Shown here one piece after another: positions 11,955 through 21,824 of a DNA stretch of 64,000 nt. Where the stretch lies: NCBI GenBank assembly GCA_038141525.1, contig JAYQIF010000008.1, positions 434,001 through 498,000 of the forward strand, given 5' to 3'. Positions within the stretch are counted from its first letter, which is position 1; every line of letters starts with the position of its first letter. The position numbers were made by a program, and so were the translations under genes. The stretch is from BACL21 sp038141525. GTDB taxonomy: Bacteria > Bacteroidota > Bacteroidia > Flavobacteriales > Flavobacteriaceae. Below the pieces are notes generated by a model. The model searched no databases. It was given only the letters and a program-made list of their open reading frames with translations, and was not told the DNA's origin.

Positions 11955-12173
11955 TTGTCATTACTTGCGCGACCTTTAATTGTACTGATCAAGTTTTACC
12001 AAAACTTTATTTCACCGTTGACACCATCAACCTGCCGGTTTAACCCCACCTGTTCTCATTACAGTATCGAAGCACTGAAGAAACACGGGGCTTTGCGCGG
12101 CAGCTGGCTCGCAATCAAACGAATTGCGCGCTGCCATCCTTGGGGCCGTTCTGGATATGACCCCGTTCCTTAA
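11955..12173 (+). CDS. yidD: Membrane protein insertion efficiency factor YidD
   Basis: Small (72-residue) YidD family protein thought to help YidC insert proteins in the inner membrane. It has the family hallmarks CRFNPTCSHYSIEALKKHG and RCHPWGRSGYDPVP and an amphipathic N-terminus (LIVLIKFYQNFISPLTPSTC). No ATG fits: the frame is closed upstream by the cysS stop, so the start is the TTG at 11955. It sits between cysS and lgt in what looks like one transcript. Confidence 0.93.
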   Translation: MSLLARPLIVLIKFYQNFISPLTPSTCRFNPTCSHYSIEALKKHGALRGSWLAIKRIARCHPWGRSGYDPVP

Positions 12174-12221
12174 ACCGCTCAGGGCACAGGCTTTTTTTTA
12201 TCTTTACAACAAACTTTATTT

Positions 12222-13052
12222 ATGACATCATTTTTAGGCATTTATTGGGCGCCCACAGAAGGCATTGACTTGGGTTTTTACACAATTCAATACTACAGTT
12301 TGATGTTTGTATTGGCGTTTTCAATTGGCTGGTATTTGATGAAGAAAATATTCATCCGTGAAGGGGTCGCTCTAGAAAAACTGGACAGCCTGTTCATGTA
12401 TATGGTCCTGGCCATACTGATCGGGGCGCGTCTTGGTCACGTCATTTTTTATCAACCCGAATTATTCCATCAAGATTTCTTTTCGGTTTTTCTTCCCTTT
12501 AAGTTCAAAGGAGGCTTTGCCTTTACCGGGTTTCGGGGATTGGCTTCTCACGGTGCCGCCATCGGAATTATTATCGCGATGTATCTCTATCAAAAAAATG
12601 TTCTCAAAGAATCGTTGTTATGGCTCTTTGATCGCATTGTAATCCCCGTGGCCTCCGGAGCCGTTTTGGTGCGTATTGGAAACTTTATGAACTCGGAAAT
12701 CGTAGGCCACCCGACAGGAACAGACTTCGGTGTAATTTTCGCCAATAACGGAGAAGACTTTGCCCGCCATCCTGCACAACTCTACGAGTCTTTTGGTTAT
12801 GTCTTTGTGTTTTTAATATTGTACTGGACCTATTGGCATACCCAAAAACGCTTACAACAAGGCTACCTCTTTGGCTTGTTTTTAGTCCTACTTTGGTCAG
12901 TCCGCTTTATTGTGGAGTTTTATAAAAAGAGTCAGGGTGGGTTTGAGTCTTCTCTAGGAAATTCACTCAGTACCGGACAGTGGCTGAGCATACCATTTAT
13001 CATCGCAGGCGTCATTTTGCTGGTTCGAGCAAATAAAAAGGCGGTGTCATGA
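12222..13052 (+). CDS. lgt: Prolipoprotein diacylglyceryl transferase
   Basis: Transfers diacylglycerol from phosphatidylglycerol to the lipobox cysteine of prolipoproteins in the inner membrane. The 276-residue product has about seven hydrophobic segments and the Lgt signature RIGNFMNSEIVGHPTGTDFG, together with ARLGHVIFYQPELF and GLASHGAAIGI. Its stop overlaps the next start (ATGA), and that next gene encodes a probable lipoprotein, a natural substrate. Several other lipoproteins in this window would depend on it. Confidence 0.95.
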   Translation: MTSFLGIYWAPTEGIDLGFYTIQYYSLMFVLAFSIGWYLMKKIFIREGVALEKLDSLFMYMVLAILIGARLGHVIFYQPELFHQDFFSVFLPFKFKGGFAFTGFRGLASHGAAIGIIIAMYLYQKNVLKESLLWLFDRIVIPVASGAVLVRIGNFMNSEIVGHPTGTDFGVIFANNGEDFARHPAQLYESFGYVFVFLILYWTYWHTQKRLQQGYLFGLFLVLLWSVRFIVEFYKKSQGGFESSLGNSLSTGQWLSIPFIIAGVILLVRANKKAVS

Positions 13053-13561
13053 TCATAAACTACATTAAAATACACTCGGTAAAATTTGTACTTTTTGGCC
13101 TTCTAGCGGTGGGTTTAGGGAGTTGTAAAAATGAAAATAATAAGCAGGTATTGACACGCGAAATACCGTTTACCAAGGAAGGGACATTACGCCTTATCCG
13201 TTCGACCAACGACTCACTCATTGCCACTTTAGATATCGAAATAGCCGAGGGTGAAAACGAAACAGCCACAGGATTGATGTACCGCAATTCTATGGAAGAT
13301 CAGCAGGCCATGCTATTTATTTTTGAGCGTGAATCGCCACTTAGTTTTTATATGAAAAACACTCAGTTTCCCTTAGACATCATTTATCTAAACGAAGCCC
13401 TTGAAATTGTTGAAGTCTATCGGGACACCAAGCCCTTTGATCCAACACCGCTCCCTTCGAGAAGACCCGCAAAATATGTGCTCGAAGTTAATGCAGGGCT
13501 TGTTGCCCAATGGAAACTACTTCCGATCGACCGCGCCGAATTTTCGAAAATAGGCGAATAA
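13049..13561 (+). CDS. DUF192 domain lipoprotein
   Basis: A 170-residue protein with an N-terminal hydrophobic segment ending at a lipobox-like LAVGLGSC, so probably a lipoprotein. The rest is a DUF192 domain, recognised by ETATGLMYRNSM, MLFIFERESPLSFYMKNT and PLDIIYLNEALEIVEVY. The family has a small beta-barrel fold and no agreed biochemical role. It is translationally coupled to lgt by a 4-base overlap and is followed by a strong terminator, so it is the last gene of the folE-cysS-yidD-lgt run. Confidence 0.88.
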   Translation: MIINYIKIHSVKFVLFGLLAVGLGSCKNENNKQVLTREIPFTKEGTLRLIRSTNDSLIATLDIEIAEGENETATGLMYRNSMEDQQAMLFIFERESPLSFYMKNTQFPLDIIYLNEALEIVEVYRDTKPFDPTPLPSRRPAKYVLEVNAGLVAQWKLLPIDRAEFSKIGE

Positions 13562-13567
13562 TTGCAT

Positions 13568-13599
13568 AAAAAAACCCCGCTTTCTGCGGGGTTTTTTGT
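13568..13599. terminator. Bidirectional terminator between DUF192 gene and secDF
   Basis: The perfect GC-rich stem AAACCCCGC / GCGGGGTTT with a 5-base loop is flanked by A-runs and T-runs, so it can serve the plus-strand lgt operon and the minus-strand secDF gene. Confidence 0.9.
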
Positions 13600-13636
13600 T
13601 ACTCGACAAACCGAGTGACTTTTTATCATACTGAGC

Positions 13637-16627
13637 TTATTGAACCTCTTCCTCTTCTTTTTTATCGCTTAAATCGATACCGCGTTTTTTTACCGTATCA
13701 AAAAAGACTGGGGTAGCAATGAACAGTGACGAATAAGTTCCTACCATTACCCCAACAATCAATGCAAAAATCAATCCACGTATCGACTCAGCGCCGAGTA
13801 GGAAAATGGTCAACAGCACGATCAAAGTCGTTAACGAGGTATTTAAGGTTCTGCTCAATGTGCTGTTAAGCGCCCCATCGATGATTTTATTCATACGCCA
13901 TCTACTGTGCTCGTTAAAGAATTCTCGAATACGGTCAAATACAACCACCGTATCGTTGAGTGAATAACCGATTACTGTCAAAATCGCAGCGATAAATGAT
14001 TGATCAATTTCCATATTAAATGGCATAAATTGATAGGTCAAAGAAAACACACCGAGTACAATCAGCACATCGTGGAATACAGCGGCAACCGCACCCAAAC
14101 TGAATTGCCATCTTCTGAATCGCAGAAGTATGTATAAGAAAACGACAACAAGTGATCCAAGTACCGCCAAGAACGACGAAGACTTAATGTCATCTGCAAT
14201 CGTCGGTGAAACTTTGTAATACTCCATACGTCCTGCCGTTTTATTATCGTCATCGGCAACAAATCCAGCATAATCCATACCTTCAGGTAGGTTGGGTTTT
14301 AAAGCTTCGTACAGCATTTGCTCGATTTCGATATCCACTTCAGCTCCTGTCTCTTCTACTTTGTATTTGGTAGAAATCTTCAACTGATTATTCCCACCAT
14401 ATGTTTTGGCTTCAGCACTTTCGAATACCCCGATTAGGTCGTTTTGAATGGCTACAGCATTGACGTCTCGGTCAAAACGTACAGTGTAGGTGCGCCCACC
14501 GACAAAGTCAATACCCTGATTCAGTCCATTGGTAAATAAAGAACCGATACTCACAAGAAGTAAGACTCCAGAAAATGCATAAGCTACTTTTCTCTTGGTC
14601 AAAAATTTGATCGCAACATCACGGAATAAATTCTTGGTTATTGCTGTAGAGCAGGTCAAAGACTTACCGTTCTCAGTAAATCGATCAACAAAGAGTCGTG
14701 TTACAAAGATTGCGGTGAACAATGAGGTACAAATACCAATCAACAAAGTTGTGGCAAATCCTTGAATCGGCCCTGTTCCAAACACAAGAAGAATCAGTCC
14801 CGTGAGACCCGTAGTAATGTTGGCATCCAAAATTGAGGAAAGCGCATTACTGAATCCGTCATTAATGGCATCCCGCTGTGATTTTCCTTTGGTCAGTTCT
14901 TCTCGGATACGCTCAAAAATAAGCACATTGGCATCGACAGACATACCGATGGTCAAGACAATACCGGCAATACCTGGAAGTGTTAAAACGGCCCCGAGCC
15001 CAGCCAAAATACCAAAGATGAACAATATGTTAACCACCAAAGCTACATTGGCAAAGCCTCCAGCTTTCCCATAATAGAGGATCATCCAAAGCAGAACAAT
15101 ACTCAAGGCAATAATAAAAGATAATATACCACTTTCTATAGCCTCCTTACCCAGTGTTGGTCCAACAACCTCAGCTTGAATGATGTCCGCAGAAGCCGGT
15201 AACTTACCAGCACGCAATACATTGGCTAAATCCTGGGCCTCGGGAATCGTGAAATCTCCCGTAATTTCACTGCGTCCTCCTGAGATCTTTCCCGAACTCA
15301 CTCCAGGTGCAGAGTAAACAACGTTATCGAGAACTACAGCAATTTGCGATTGGTTGTTATAGGCGTACTCGGTCATGTCCTCCCAAATCTTGGCACCAAC
15401 ACCATTCATTTGCATGGTTACAGATACGCGCCCTGCCTGAGTGTAAGATTGTTGTGCATCTACAATCACTCCTCCGCTTAACTCCGGAGTATCTTCGCGA
15501 TTGCCTTTGATGGCGTAAAGACTGGTAATTTCTTCACCTAAAGATTCGTTGTACTCTGGAATACTCCAAACGAACTTGTAGTAGCGTTGCTCACCGCTTA
15601 ACAGCGCACGAACTTGCGGCTCTTTCAAATAACCATTGATTACCGCAGTATCTTTTAGTGAAAAAGAGGCCAGTCCTGGATTACTCGCGCGAACTGGTAA
15701 AATTCTGTTAAGTAAAGGGCGTTCCAGCATTGGATCAGTGGATTCGGCTACATCTTCACCACCCAAGAGGTCCGTTAGATCCTCTTCGGTTTCTTCCTGA
15801 GATTCCTCCTGCTCTTGGGGAGAACGCTCTGCCAATATCGTTTTTAATTTGGCATCGGCATCGATAAGAAATGAGGTAATGTTCTCCTCTTTCACCACTT
15901 CCCAAAATTCCAGCTGTGCCGTACTTTGTAAAAGTTTTTTTACACGTTCAACATCTTTTGCACCGGGCAATTCCACGAGTATGCGTCCAGAATTTCCGAG
16001 TCGCTGAAGGTTAGGTTGGGTCACACCGAATTTATCGATACGCTTGCGCAATACCTCAAAAGCTGAGGCTATGGACTCATCAACTTTGCGCGCAATGACT
16101 GACTGGACCTCATCATTACTCATACCGCTGAATACCTGGTCCTCTAAACCTTTATTGAAAAAGATATCAGGCGAGGCCAAGCTATTTTCTCCTGGGAGCG
16201 CATCGAAGGCCTCAAAGAAAGACTCGAGATAGGTACTCTGTGATGATTTCTGGAGTTCACTCGCATCGGCTAAAGCTTGATTAAATGCAGGGTCCTTTGT
16301 ATTGTTGGCCAAACCAGCAAGAATGTCTTTAACAGAAACTTGAAGAATGACGTTAATTCCCCCTTTGAGATCTAGCCCCTTGTTCAGTACCTTATCTTTG
16401 GCCGTATTGTAATCAATTCCAAAGAACTGTGGCTCGGCTGCGACAGAATCTATGTATGTTAAAACGGCTTGTTGACGGGCATCCGATTCTGTTGCATCAA
16501 ATCGGTCATTGGCATAAACCTGAGCAGCATCTTCAACTTGATTGGCGACAAATGTAAACGACAATTGGTAAAGACTGACCAATCCGAAAAGTATCGCAAA
16601 GACGGTTATTAATCCTTTATTTTGCAT
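13637..16627 (-). CDS. secDF: Fused protein translocase SecDF
   Basis: A single 996-residue polypeptide joining SecD and SecF, the RND-type accessory of the Sec translocon that uses the proton gradient to pull proteins out of the membrane. The start is taken at MQNKGLITVFAILFGL because the upstream codons run through the promoter. SecD signatures include GLDLKGGINVILQV and DANVLIFERIREEL; the SecF half begins after the second N-terminal membrane segment and shows GIDFVGGRTYTVRF and DTVVVFDRIREF. About 12 membrane segments are visible. An acidic Glu/Gln-rich insertion (EEQEESQEETEEDL) lies in the first periplasmic domain. The fused form is usual in Bacteroidota. It has its own promoter and terminator. 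Confidence 0.95.
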   Translation of the reverse strand: MQNKGLITVFAILFGLVSLYQLSFTFVANQVEDAAQVYANDRFDATESDARQQAVLTYIDSVAAEPQFFGIDYNTAKDKVLNKGLDLKGGINVILQVSVKDILAGLANNTKDPAFNQALADASELQKSSQSTYLESFFEAFDALPGENSLASPDIFFNKGLEDQVFSGMSNDEVQSVIARKVDESIASAFEVLRKRIDKFGVTQPNLQRLGNSGRILVELPGAKDVERVKKLLQSTAQLEFWEVVKEENITSFLIDADAKLKTILAERSPQEQEESQEETEEDLTDLLGGEDVAESTDPMLERPLLNRILPVRASNPGLASFSLKDTAVINGYLKEPQVRALLSGEQRYYKFVWSIPEYNESLGEEITSLYAIKGNREDTPELSGGVIVDAQQSYTQAGRVSVTMQMNGVGAKIWEDMTEYAYNNQSQIAVVLDNVVYSAPGVSSGKISGGRSEITGDFTIPEAQDLANVLRAGKLPASADIIQAEVVGPTLGKEAIESGILSFIIALSIVLLWMILYYGKAGGFANVALVVNILFIFGILAGLGAVLTLPGIAGIVLTIGMSVDANVLIFERIREELTKGKSQRDAINDGFSNALSSILDANITTGLTGLILLVFGTGPIQGFATTLLIGICTSLFTAIFVTRLFVDRFTENGKSLTCSTAITKNLFRDVAIKFLTKRKVAYAFSGVLLLVSIGSLFTNGLNQGIDFVGGRTYTVRFDRDVNAVAIQNDLIGVFESAEAKTYGGNNQLKISTKYKVEETGAEVDIEIEQMLYEALKPNLPEGMDYAGFVADDDNKTAGRMEYYKVSPTIADDIKSSSFLAVLGSLVVVFLYILLRFRRWQFSLGAVAAVFHDVLIVLGVFSLTYQFMPFNMEIDQSFIAAILTVIGYSLNDTVVVFDRIREFFNEHSRWRMNKIIDGALNSTLSRTLNTSLTTLIVLLTIFLLGAESIRGLIFALIVGVMVGTYSSLFIATPVFFDTVKKRGIDLSDKKEEEEVQ

Positions 16628-16658
16628 TCTATCTTGGTTTAGAGTATATAAAAACGTG

Positions 16659-16689
16659 CAAATATAGTTTTTCAAAAAGGAAATGCCAA
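16659..16689 (-). promoter_or_regulatory. Promoter of secDF
   Basis: On the minus strand a TTG is followed after 20 bases by TATATTTG, an exact match to the Bacteroidota TTG / TAnnTTTG arrangement, 32 bases before the chosen ATG. Confidence 0.65.
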
Positions 16690-16712
16690 TTATTTCGAAG
16701 CGAAAAAATGGC

Positions 16713-16740
16713 AAAAAAGGCCGCAAAATGCGGCCTTTTT
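16713..16740 (-). terminator. Terminator of mdh
   Basis: AAAAAGGCCGC pairs with GCGGCCTTTTT around a 5-base loop; read on the minus strand it ends in a T-run 22 bases beyond the mdh stop. Confidence 0.85.
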
Positions 16741-16762
16741 ATCTGTTCGTACTGGCGACCAA

Positions 16763-17686
16763 CTAGGCCAATAATTGATTGGTTTTACGCACCCCTTCGG
16801 CACTTTTTGCCAAGTGCTGAAGTTCTGCCTCGTCGAGTTCGAGTTCCACGATTTTTTCTATTCCATTACGCCCCAAAATTACGGGGACACCAATACAGAT
16901 ATCCTCTAAGCCATATTCTCCAGAAAGTAAGGAAGAACAGGGCATCATTTTCTTTTGGTCACACGCAATGCTTTGAACCAAAGATGAAACCGCTGCTCCC
17001 GGAGCATACCAGGCTGAAGTTCCAAGCAATTTTGTCAGAGTCGCCCCGCCAACCTTGGTTGCCTCCCGAACCTGATCCAATCGCTCAGCACTCAAAAATT
17101 CCGTAACAGGCACACTGCTGCGTGTGGCCAAACGTGTTAGTGGAATCATACCCGTATCGCTATGCCCACCGATAACCATCCCGTCAATATCACTCGATGG
17201 GGCTTCCAAAGCCTCAGCAAGACGATATTTAAATCGTGCACTGTCTAAGGCACCGCCCATTCCGATGATACGATTTTTGGGTAGTCCAGTGACTTTATGC
17301 GCCAAATAGGTCATTGTGTCCATTGGGTTACTCACTACGACTAAAATTGTTTCGGGAGATTGCTCGATCAGCGCTGCCGATACATTTTGTACGATACCCG
17401 CATTAATGCCGATGAGCTCTTCTCTGGTCATCCCTGGTTTACGCGGTATTCCAGAGGTGATCACACAAATATCACTACCTGCAGTAGCTCCATAATCACT
17501 GGTGACTCCTGTAATTTTGGTATCAAAACCATTCAGTGTCGCCGTCTGCATAAGGTCCATTGCTTTACCTTCTGCGAATCCTTCCTTAATGTCCAAAAGC
17601 ACCACTTCACTGGCGAAATTCTTAATGGCAATATACTCAGCACAGCTCGCTCCTACTGCACCTGCTCCTACAACAGTAATCTTCAT
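16763..17686 (-). CDS. mdh: Malate dehydrogenase
   Basis: NAD-dependent oxidation of malate to oxaloacetate in the citric acid cycle. The 307-residue protein is the LDH-like type: the Rossmann motif is VVGAGAVGASCAE with the NAD-binding acidic residue in LLDIKEG; substrate-binding arginines occur in GIPRKPGMTREEL; the catalytic pair is represented by LDSARFKYRLAEAL and the histidine in GMVIGGHSD. Length is normal. It is a single-gene unit with its own terminator. gltA, the partner enzyme that uses oxaloacetate, is about 20 kb away in the window. Confidence 0.95.
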   Translation of the reverse strand: MKITVVGAGAVGASCAEYIAIKNFASEVVLLDIKEGFAEGKAMDLMQTATLNGFDTKITGVTSDYGATAGSDICVITSGIPRKPGMTREELIGINAGIVQNVSAALIEQSPETILVVVSNPMDTMTYLAHKVTGLPKNRIIGMGGALDSARFKYRLAEALEAPSSDIDGMVIGGHSDTGMIPLTRLATRSSVPVTEFLSAERLDQVREATKVGGATLTKLLGTSAWYAPGAAVSSLVQSIACDQKKMMPCSSLLSGEYGLEDICIGVPVILGRNGIEKIVELELDEAELQHLAKSAEGVRKTNQLLA

Positions 17687-17740
17687 TTTTTGTGTTTTTT
17701 AGTTTGTTTTTGGGTTGTTTTTTGCGCTTTATCAGCGAGG

Positions 17741-17748
17741 CAAAATTA
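17741..17748 (-). promoter_or_regulatory. Candidate -7 element of mdh
   Basis: TAATTTTG on the minus strand fits TAnnTTTG and lies about 55 bases upstream of the mdh start. No TTG is found at the expected -33 distance. Confidence 0.35.
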
Positions 17749-17805
17749 TCAATAATAATAAACTTAACCTAGCCTAAAAGTCTTGAGTTCAATTGATATA
17801 AATCC

Positions 17806-18852
17806 TTATCGAACGCTCACAGAAATTCCTGTGGAAAAGGTATTGTACTCTTGTATGGTGTAAGACGCAAAGAGCTTAAATATGGCTAGATTAACGCGCA
17901 TTCCGAGTCCAAAGCGAGGGCTATTGACATTAGCCTTGAACTGCAGTGGATTCGTGATGGTTTCATTGACTTGACCTAACGGAATTCCATTGCCGTCCTC
18001 TAGGTCATAAGTTAGCGTGTAATCTCCGTTGAGCTCTAATCGACTGCCCCCACGTCCATAACCTGCAGAGGCATAAAATTCTAAAATGGCAAGATTAACA
18101 GAGCCGATCGCCTGAAAAGACAATGTATTCAGCGCAAAAAGTCCCTCGCCATTGACCACAGAAACATCGTCTAGATTATCTTCATCGTCGATGGTATAGG
18201 TGACTTTAGTGTTACTGTATGCCACGAGAGCACTTAGACTAAACGGGGTGGCTGAAAGCCCCGGAAGGTACTGTGTTAGGTCATGTTGTAATCCAAGGCC
18301 GTACATAAAATTATTGACCTTATCATTGACGCCAATATTGGGTAAAAAACGCATCTTTAGATCGGTACTGCTCGGTAGGCCCACTCCGAATTGAATCATC
18401 GGTGTGGCGACTCCTTTTAATGGAAAATCGGGACCAATCCCCCCAGGCATTTGAAATTCTGCCACTTTGAACGTACCATCTCCCACGGGCACCCGCACAT
18501 CGAAAAATGTACCGTCCGGATCATCTCCTAAAACTGTAGAAACAGTCTCGGTATCTCCCACTTGGGAACGCACAAAATTATAATTAGAAGCGCGAAACAA
18601 GAAGGTTTTATCACTGTTGGGCACCAGGGCCATATTCACGCCAAAAGTAACGTCAAAACCGAGAACACCATGAGTTTTTCCTGTAGTATACCAACCCTCA
18701 TTCATACTGTAAACCAAGCCCTTTAGAGCTGGTTCGATGTAGTCTTGGGTAAGTCGTTCGGCATCTTGAGCCGCCAATAAAATACTTTCTAATTCTTGAG
18801 CCTGACTCAAAGGGGCAGCACACAAACTGAGCAATAAAATAATTCGTTTCAT
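17806..18852 (-). CDS. DUF6588-like outer membrane beta-barrel protein
   Basis: A 348-residue secreted protein with a clear signal peptide (MKRIILLLSLCAAPLSQAQ). It continues with a short helical stretch (DYIEPALKGLVYSMNEGWY) and then alternating strands such as GVLGFDVTFGVNMALVP, and closes with repeated barrel-like strands (RFGLGMRVNLAIFKLFASY). I relate it to the DUF6588 family of Bacteroidota by this layout, with moderate certainty; the function is unknown. Flanking genes mdh and gyrB are unrelated to it, and it appears to be transcribed alone. Confidence 0.65.
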   Translation of the reverse strand: MKRIILLLSLCAAPLSQAQELESILLAAQDAERLTQDYIEPALKGLVYSMNEGWYTTGKTHGVLGFDVTFGVNMALVPNSDKTFLFRASNYNFVRSQVGDTETVSTVLGDDPDGTFFDVRVPVGDGTFKVAEFQMPGGIGPDFPLKGVATPMIQFGVGLPSSTDLKMRFLPNIGVNDKVNNFMYGLGLQHDLTQYLPGLSATPFSLSALVAYSNTKVTYTIDDEDNLDDVSVVNGEGLFALNTLSFQAIGSVNLAILEFYASAGYGRGGSRLELNGDYTLTYDLEDGNGIPLGQVNETITNPLQFKANVNSPRFGLGMRVNLAIFKLFASYTIQEYNTFSTGISVSVR

Positions 18853-18935
18853 AATGGTTTGGGGATAAGATGAATCATGACGGTCTAATTAAATGGAGAC
18901 AGGATATTTATTTATAGTTCTTTTAAAGTTATAAA

Positions 18936-18960
18936 AAAGCCCGCAATAAATGCGGGCTTT
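18936..18960 (-). terminator. Terminator of gyrB
   Basis: AAAGCCCGCA pairs with TGCGGGCTTT around a 5-base loop just beyond the gyrB stop; A-runs on the plus strand give a T-run in the minus-strand transcript. Confidence 0.85.
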
Positions 18961-18966
18961 AATTTG

Positions 18967-20907
18967 TTAAGCATCAATATTTGCATAAACCGCATTACGT
19001 TCAATAAAATCACGACGCGGTGGAACTTCATCTCCCATGAGCATTGAGAATATTCGGTCTGCCTCAGTCCCATTATCTATAGAAACTTGGCGGAGCGTTC
19101 TAAACTCCGGGTTCATGGTCGTATCCCACAATTGTTCAGCATTCATCTCACCGAGACCCTTGTAACGCTGAATACCAACACTTCCTCCCCAAGCATCACT
19201 CAAGGCATCGCGTTCTTTATCATTCCAAGCATAAGCCTTCTTTGACCCCTTTTTAACCAAGTATAAGGGTGGCGTCGCGATGTACACATGTCCCCCCTCA
19301 ATAAGGGCCCGCATGTATCTGAAAAAGAAAGTCAAAATAAGTGTAGCGATATGACTCCCATCGACATCCGCATCACACATGATCACAATTTTGTGATAGC
19401 GCAATTTTTCTAGATTCAGGGCTTTAGCGTCCTCTTCGGTACCGACAGTTACACCGAGTGCTGTAAAAATATTTTTGATTTCTTCATTTTCAAAAACCTT
19501 ATGCTGCATGGCCTTTTCTACATTCAGAATTTTACCGCGCAGGGGCAATATGGCTTGAAAATTACGATCACGGCCTTGTTTGGCAGTACCGCCCGCGGAA
19601 TCTCCCTCGACCAAAAATACTTCACACTTCTGTGGATCTTGTTCTGAGCAATCTGAGAGTTTCCCTGGAAGCCCCGCTCCACCCATAACGGTTTTACGTT
19701 GCACCATTTCACGTGCCTTGCGTGCCGCGTGGCGGGCTTGAGCAGCGAGTATCACTTTTTGAACGATGGTCTTGGCATCATTTGGATGTTCCTCCAGATA
19801 GTTTTCAAGCATTTCGGAAACTGCCTGGCTTACTGCAGAGGTGACCTCTCTGTTGCCTAATTTAGTTTTGGTTTGGCCTTCAAATTGCGGCTCAGCCACC
19901 TTCACCGACACAATCGCTGTGAGTCCCTAGCGAAAGTCATCTCCCGATATGTCAAACTTTAACTTATCCAAAAGACCCGAAGCATCCGCATATTTCTTGA
20001 GCGTTGTGGTTAATCCCCGTCGAAAACCAGACAAATGCGTTCCTCCCTCATGAGTATTGATATTATTCACGTACGAATGTAAATTCTCATTAAAAGAGGT
20101 ATTATATACCATGGCCACTTCAACAGGAATATCGTTTTTTTCCCCCTCCATTGAAATCACCTCGGCAATTAGCGGCTCACGGTTTCCGTCGAGGAACTTG
20201 ATAAATTCCTTTAAGCCTTCTTCACTGTGGAATTTCTCCGTAGGATGCGTCCCGTCTTCCTCTGCAACACGCTCATCGGTAAGGTAGATCGTGATGCCTT
20301 TATTGAGATAAGCTAATTCTCTGAGGCGACTCGCCAAAGTGTCGTAATTATATTCGCGCGTTTGGGTGAAAATTTGGTCGTCTGGTAAGAAGGTAACCAT
20401 AGTTCCTCGATCGGAAGTCTCTCCTACAGTTTTCACCGGATAAAGTGCTTTACCGCGCTCGTATTCCTGTTCCCAAACTTTACCGTCTCGATACACAGTC
20501 GCTTTGAGCGAGGCAGATAAGGCATTAACACAACTCACACCAACACCGTGAAGACCACCGGAAACTTTGTACGAGTCCTTGTCAAATTTTCCTCCCGCGC
20601 CTATTTTAGTCATAACGACTTCAAGTGCAGAAACGCCCTCTTTTTTATGCAAATCGACAGGAATCCCTCGACCATTATCTTTTACAGAAATTGAATTGTC
20701 CCCATTTATGACGACTTCTATCGTATCGCAATGCCCCGCAAGGGCTTCGTCAATCGAGTTATCCACCACTTCGTACACCAGGTGATGTAGTCCGCGAACG
20801 CCCACATCTCCGATGTACATCGAGGGACGCATACGCACGTGCTCCATGCCCTCGAGGGCCTGAATATTATCCGCGCCATAATTGGCCTTATTTGCTTCTT
20901 CACTCAT
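18967..20907 (-). CDS. gyrB: DNA gyrase subunit B (in-frame TAG at codon 327)
   Basis: ATPase subunit of DNA gyrase, which introduces negative supercoils with GyrA. The GHKL ATP site is visible as SVKDNGRGIPVDLHKKEG and GGLHGVGVSCVNALS, and the Toprim domain as EVFLVEGDSAGGTAKQGRD and IIMCDADVDGSHIATL. The full frame is 646 codons, the usual length, but codon 327 (19927-19929) is TAG where the family has Glu in the motif SGDDFREGLTA. Both halves are otherwise intact and in the same frame, so this is one base substitution (GAG to TAG), not an indel. A base-calling error is most likely; a split gene would lack a start for the second half at the right place. The gene has its own promoter and terminator. 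Confidence 0.93.
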
Positions 20908-20947
20908 AAAATTTAGGTTGCTTTCCTCAGTGGAAATTATGTATTGT

Positions 20948-20977
20948 CAAATATAACCAAATGCCCAGCGATTTCAA
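20948..20977 (-). promoter_or_regulatory. Promoter of gyrB
   Basis: On the minus strand TTG is followed after 19 bases by TATATTTG, an exact TAnnTTTG match, about 40 bases before the gyrB start. Confidence 0.6.
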
Positions 20978-21080
20978 TATCTGGCGCAGCATTTGACATG
21001 TTAAGTTATCAACAAATTTTGTGAAAAAAACACACAGTAAAATCGCTGAAATTTTACCCCAGAAATGACCACATAATGAA

Positions 21081-21713
21081 CTAAGGGATGTTGAGATATT
21101 TATGCGTCTGTAACGACAAAATCCAACGGGTATTTTGCATGACGTAATCCACCATGAGCGGCATCATTTTTTCACGCTGACTCCACTCGGGCTGTAGGTA
21201 AAGCTTACACTCTGGACCGACAAGATTGGCTTGCTCCTGAGCAAAAATAAAATCGTGTTTGTTGTGCACAATGACCTTTAATTCATGAGCTTTTTTATAA
21301 ATCTCCTCAAGCGGTAATTTATTTTTTTTGGGCGATAAGCAAATCCAATCCCAATCTCCCGACAATGGGTAGGCACCAGAGGTTTCTATATGGGTTTCCA
21401 GTCCCGCAGATTTTAAACCTTGGGTCAATGGGTCCATCGGCCACATAAGGGGCTCTCCACCCGTAACCACAATGGTCTTGGCGTGGTTTTTGGCATCATC
21501 AATAATCTGCTGAACAGATGTTGGGGGGTGAATGTCAGGGTTCCAACTCTCTTTAACATCACACCAATGACAGCCCACGTCACAACCTCCAACGCGAATG
21601 AAATAAGCTGCAGTACCCTTGTGATAGCCTTCGCCCTGCAAGGTGTAGAACGCCTCCATAAGCGGTAAATAGGTCCCTGAGGCAACAGCTTTGGCTATTT
21701 CATGTTTTGTCAT
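21081..21713 (-). CDS. queE: 7-carboxy-7-deazaguanine synthase (radical SAM)
   Basis: Radical S-adenosylmethionine enzyme that rearranges 6-carboxytetrahydropterin to 7-carboxy-7-deazaguanine in queuosine tRNA modification. The cluster-binding motif CX3CX2C is seen in GGCDVGCHWCDVKESW, preceded by the substrate-site segment EAFYTLQGEGYHKGTA, with the SAM-binding VVTGGEPLMWP after it. The start is placed at MTKHEIAKAV, giving 210 residues; the longer frame would run across the promoter. The gene that supplies the pterin precursor pathway, folE, is in the same window but not adjacent. It is transcribed alone. Confidence 0.93.
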   Translation of the reverse strand: MTKHEIAKAVASGTYLPLMEAFYTLQGEGYHKGTAAYFIRVGGCDVGCHWCDVKESWNPDIHPPTSVQQIIDDAKNHAKTIVVTGGEPLMWPMDPLTQGLKSAGLETHIETSGAYPLSGDWDWICLSPKKNKLPLEEIYKKAHELKVIVHNKHDFIFAQEQANLVGPECKLYLQPEWSQREKMMPLMVDYVMQNTRWILSLQTHKYLNIP

Positions 21714-21723
21714 TTCCACGCGG

Positions 21724-21731
21724 CAAAGATA
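21724..21731 (-). promoter_or_regulatory. Candidate -7 element of queE
   Basis: TATCTTTG on the minus strand matches TAnnTTTG exactly, close upstream of the queE start; the nearest TTG is only 15 bases further up, shorter than the usual spacing. Confidence 0.4.
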
Positions 21732-21824
21732 AAATTTATTGCACGACAACGGCCTAAAATATTTACTTCTGGGAGTGTCGATTTCAAGAACATGATTATT
21801 TTTGACAAAACTTATGAAAAGCTT

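Noticed and set aside
18967..20907. gyrB as two genes
   Set aside because: Same frame, complementary halves of one protein, no real start for the second half; a TAG in a conserved motif explains it.
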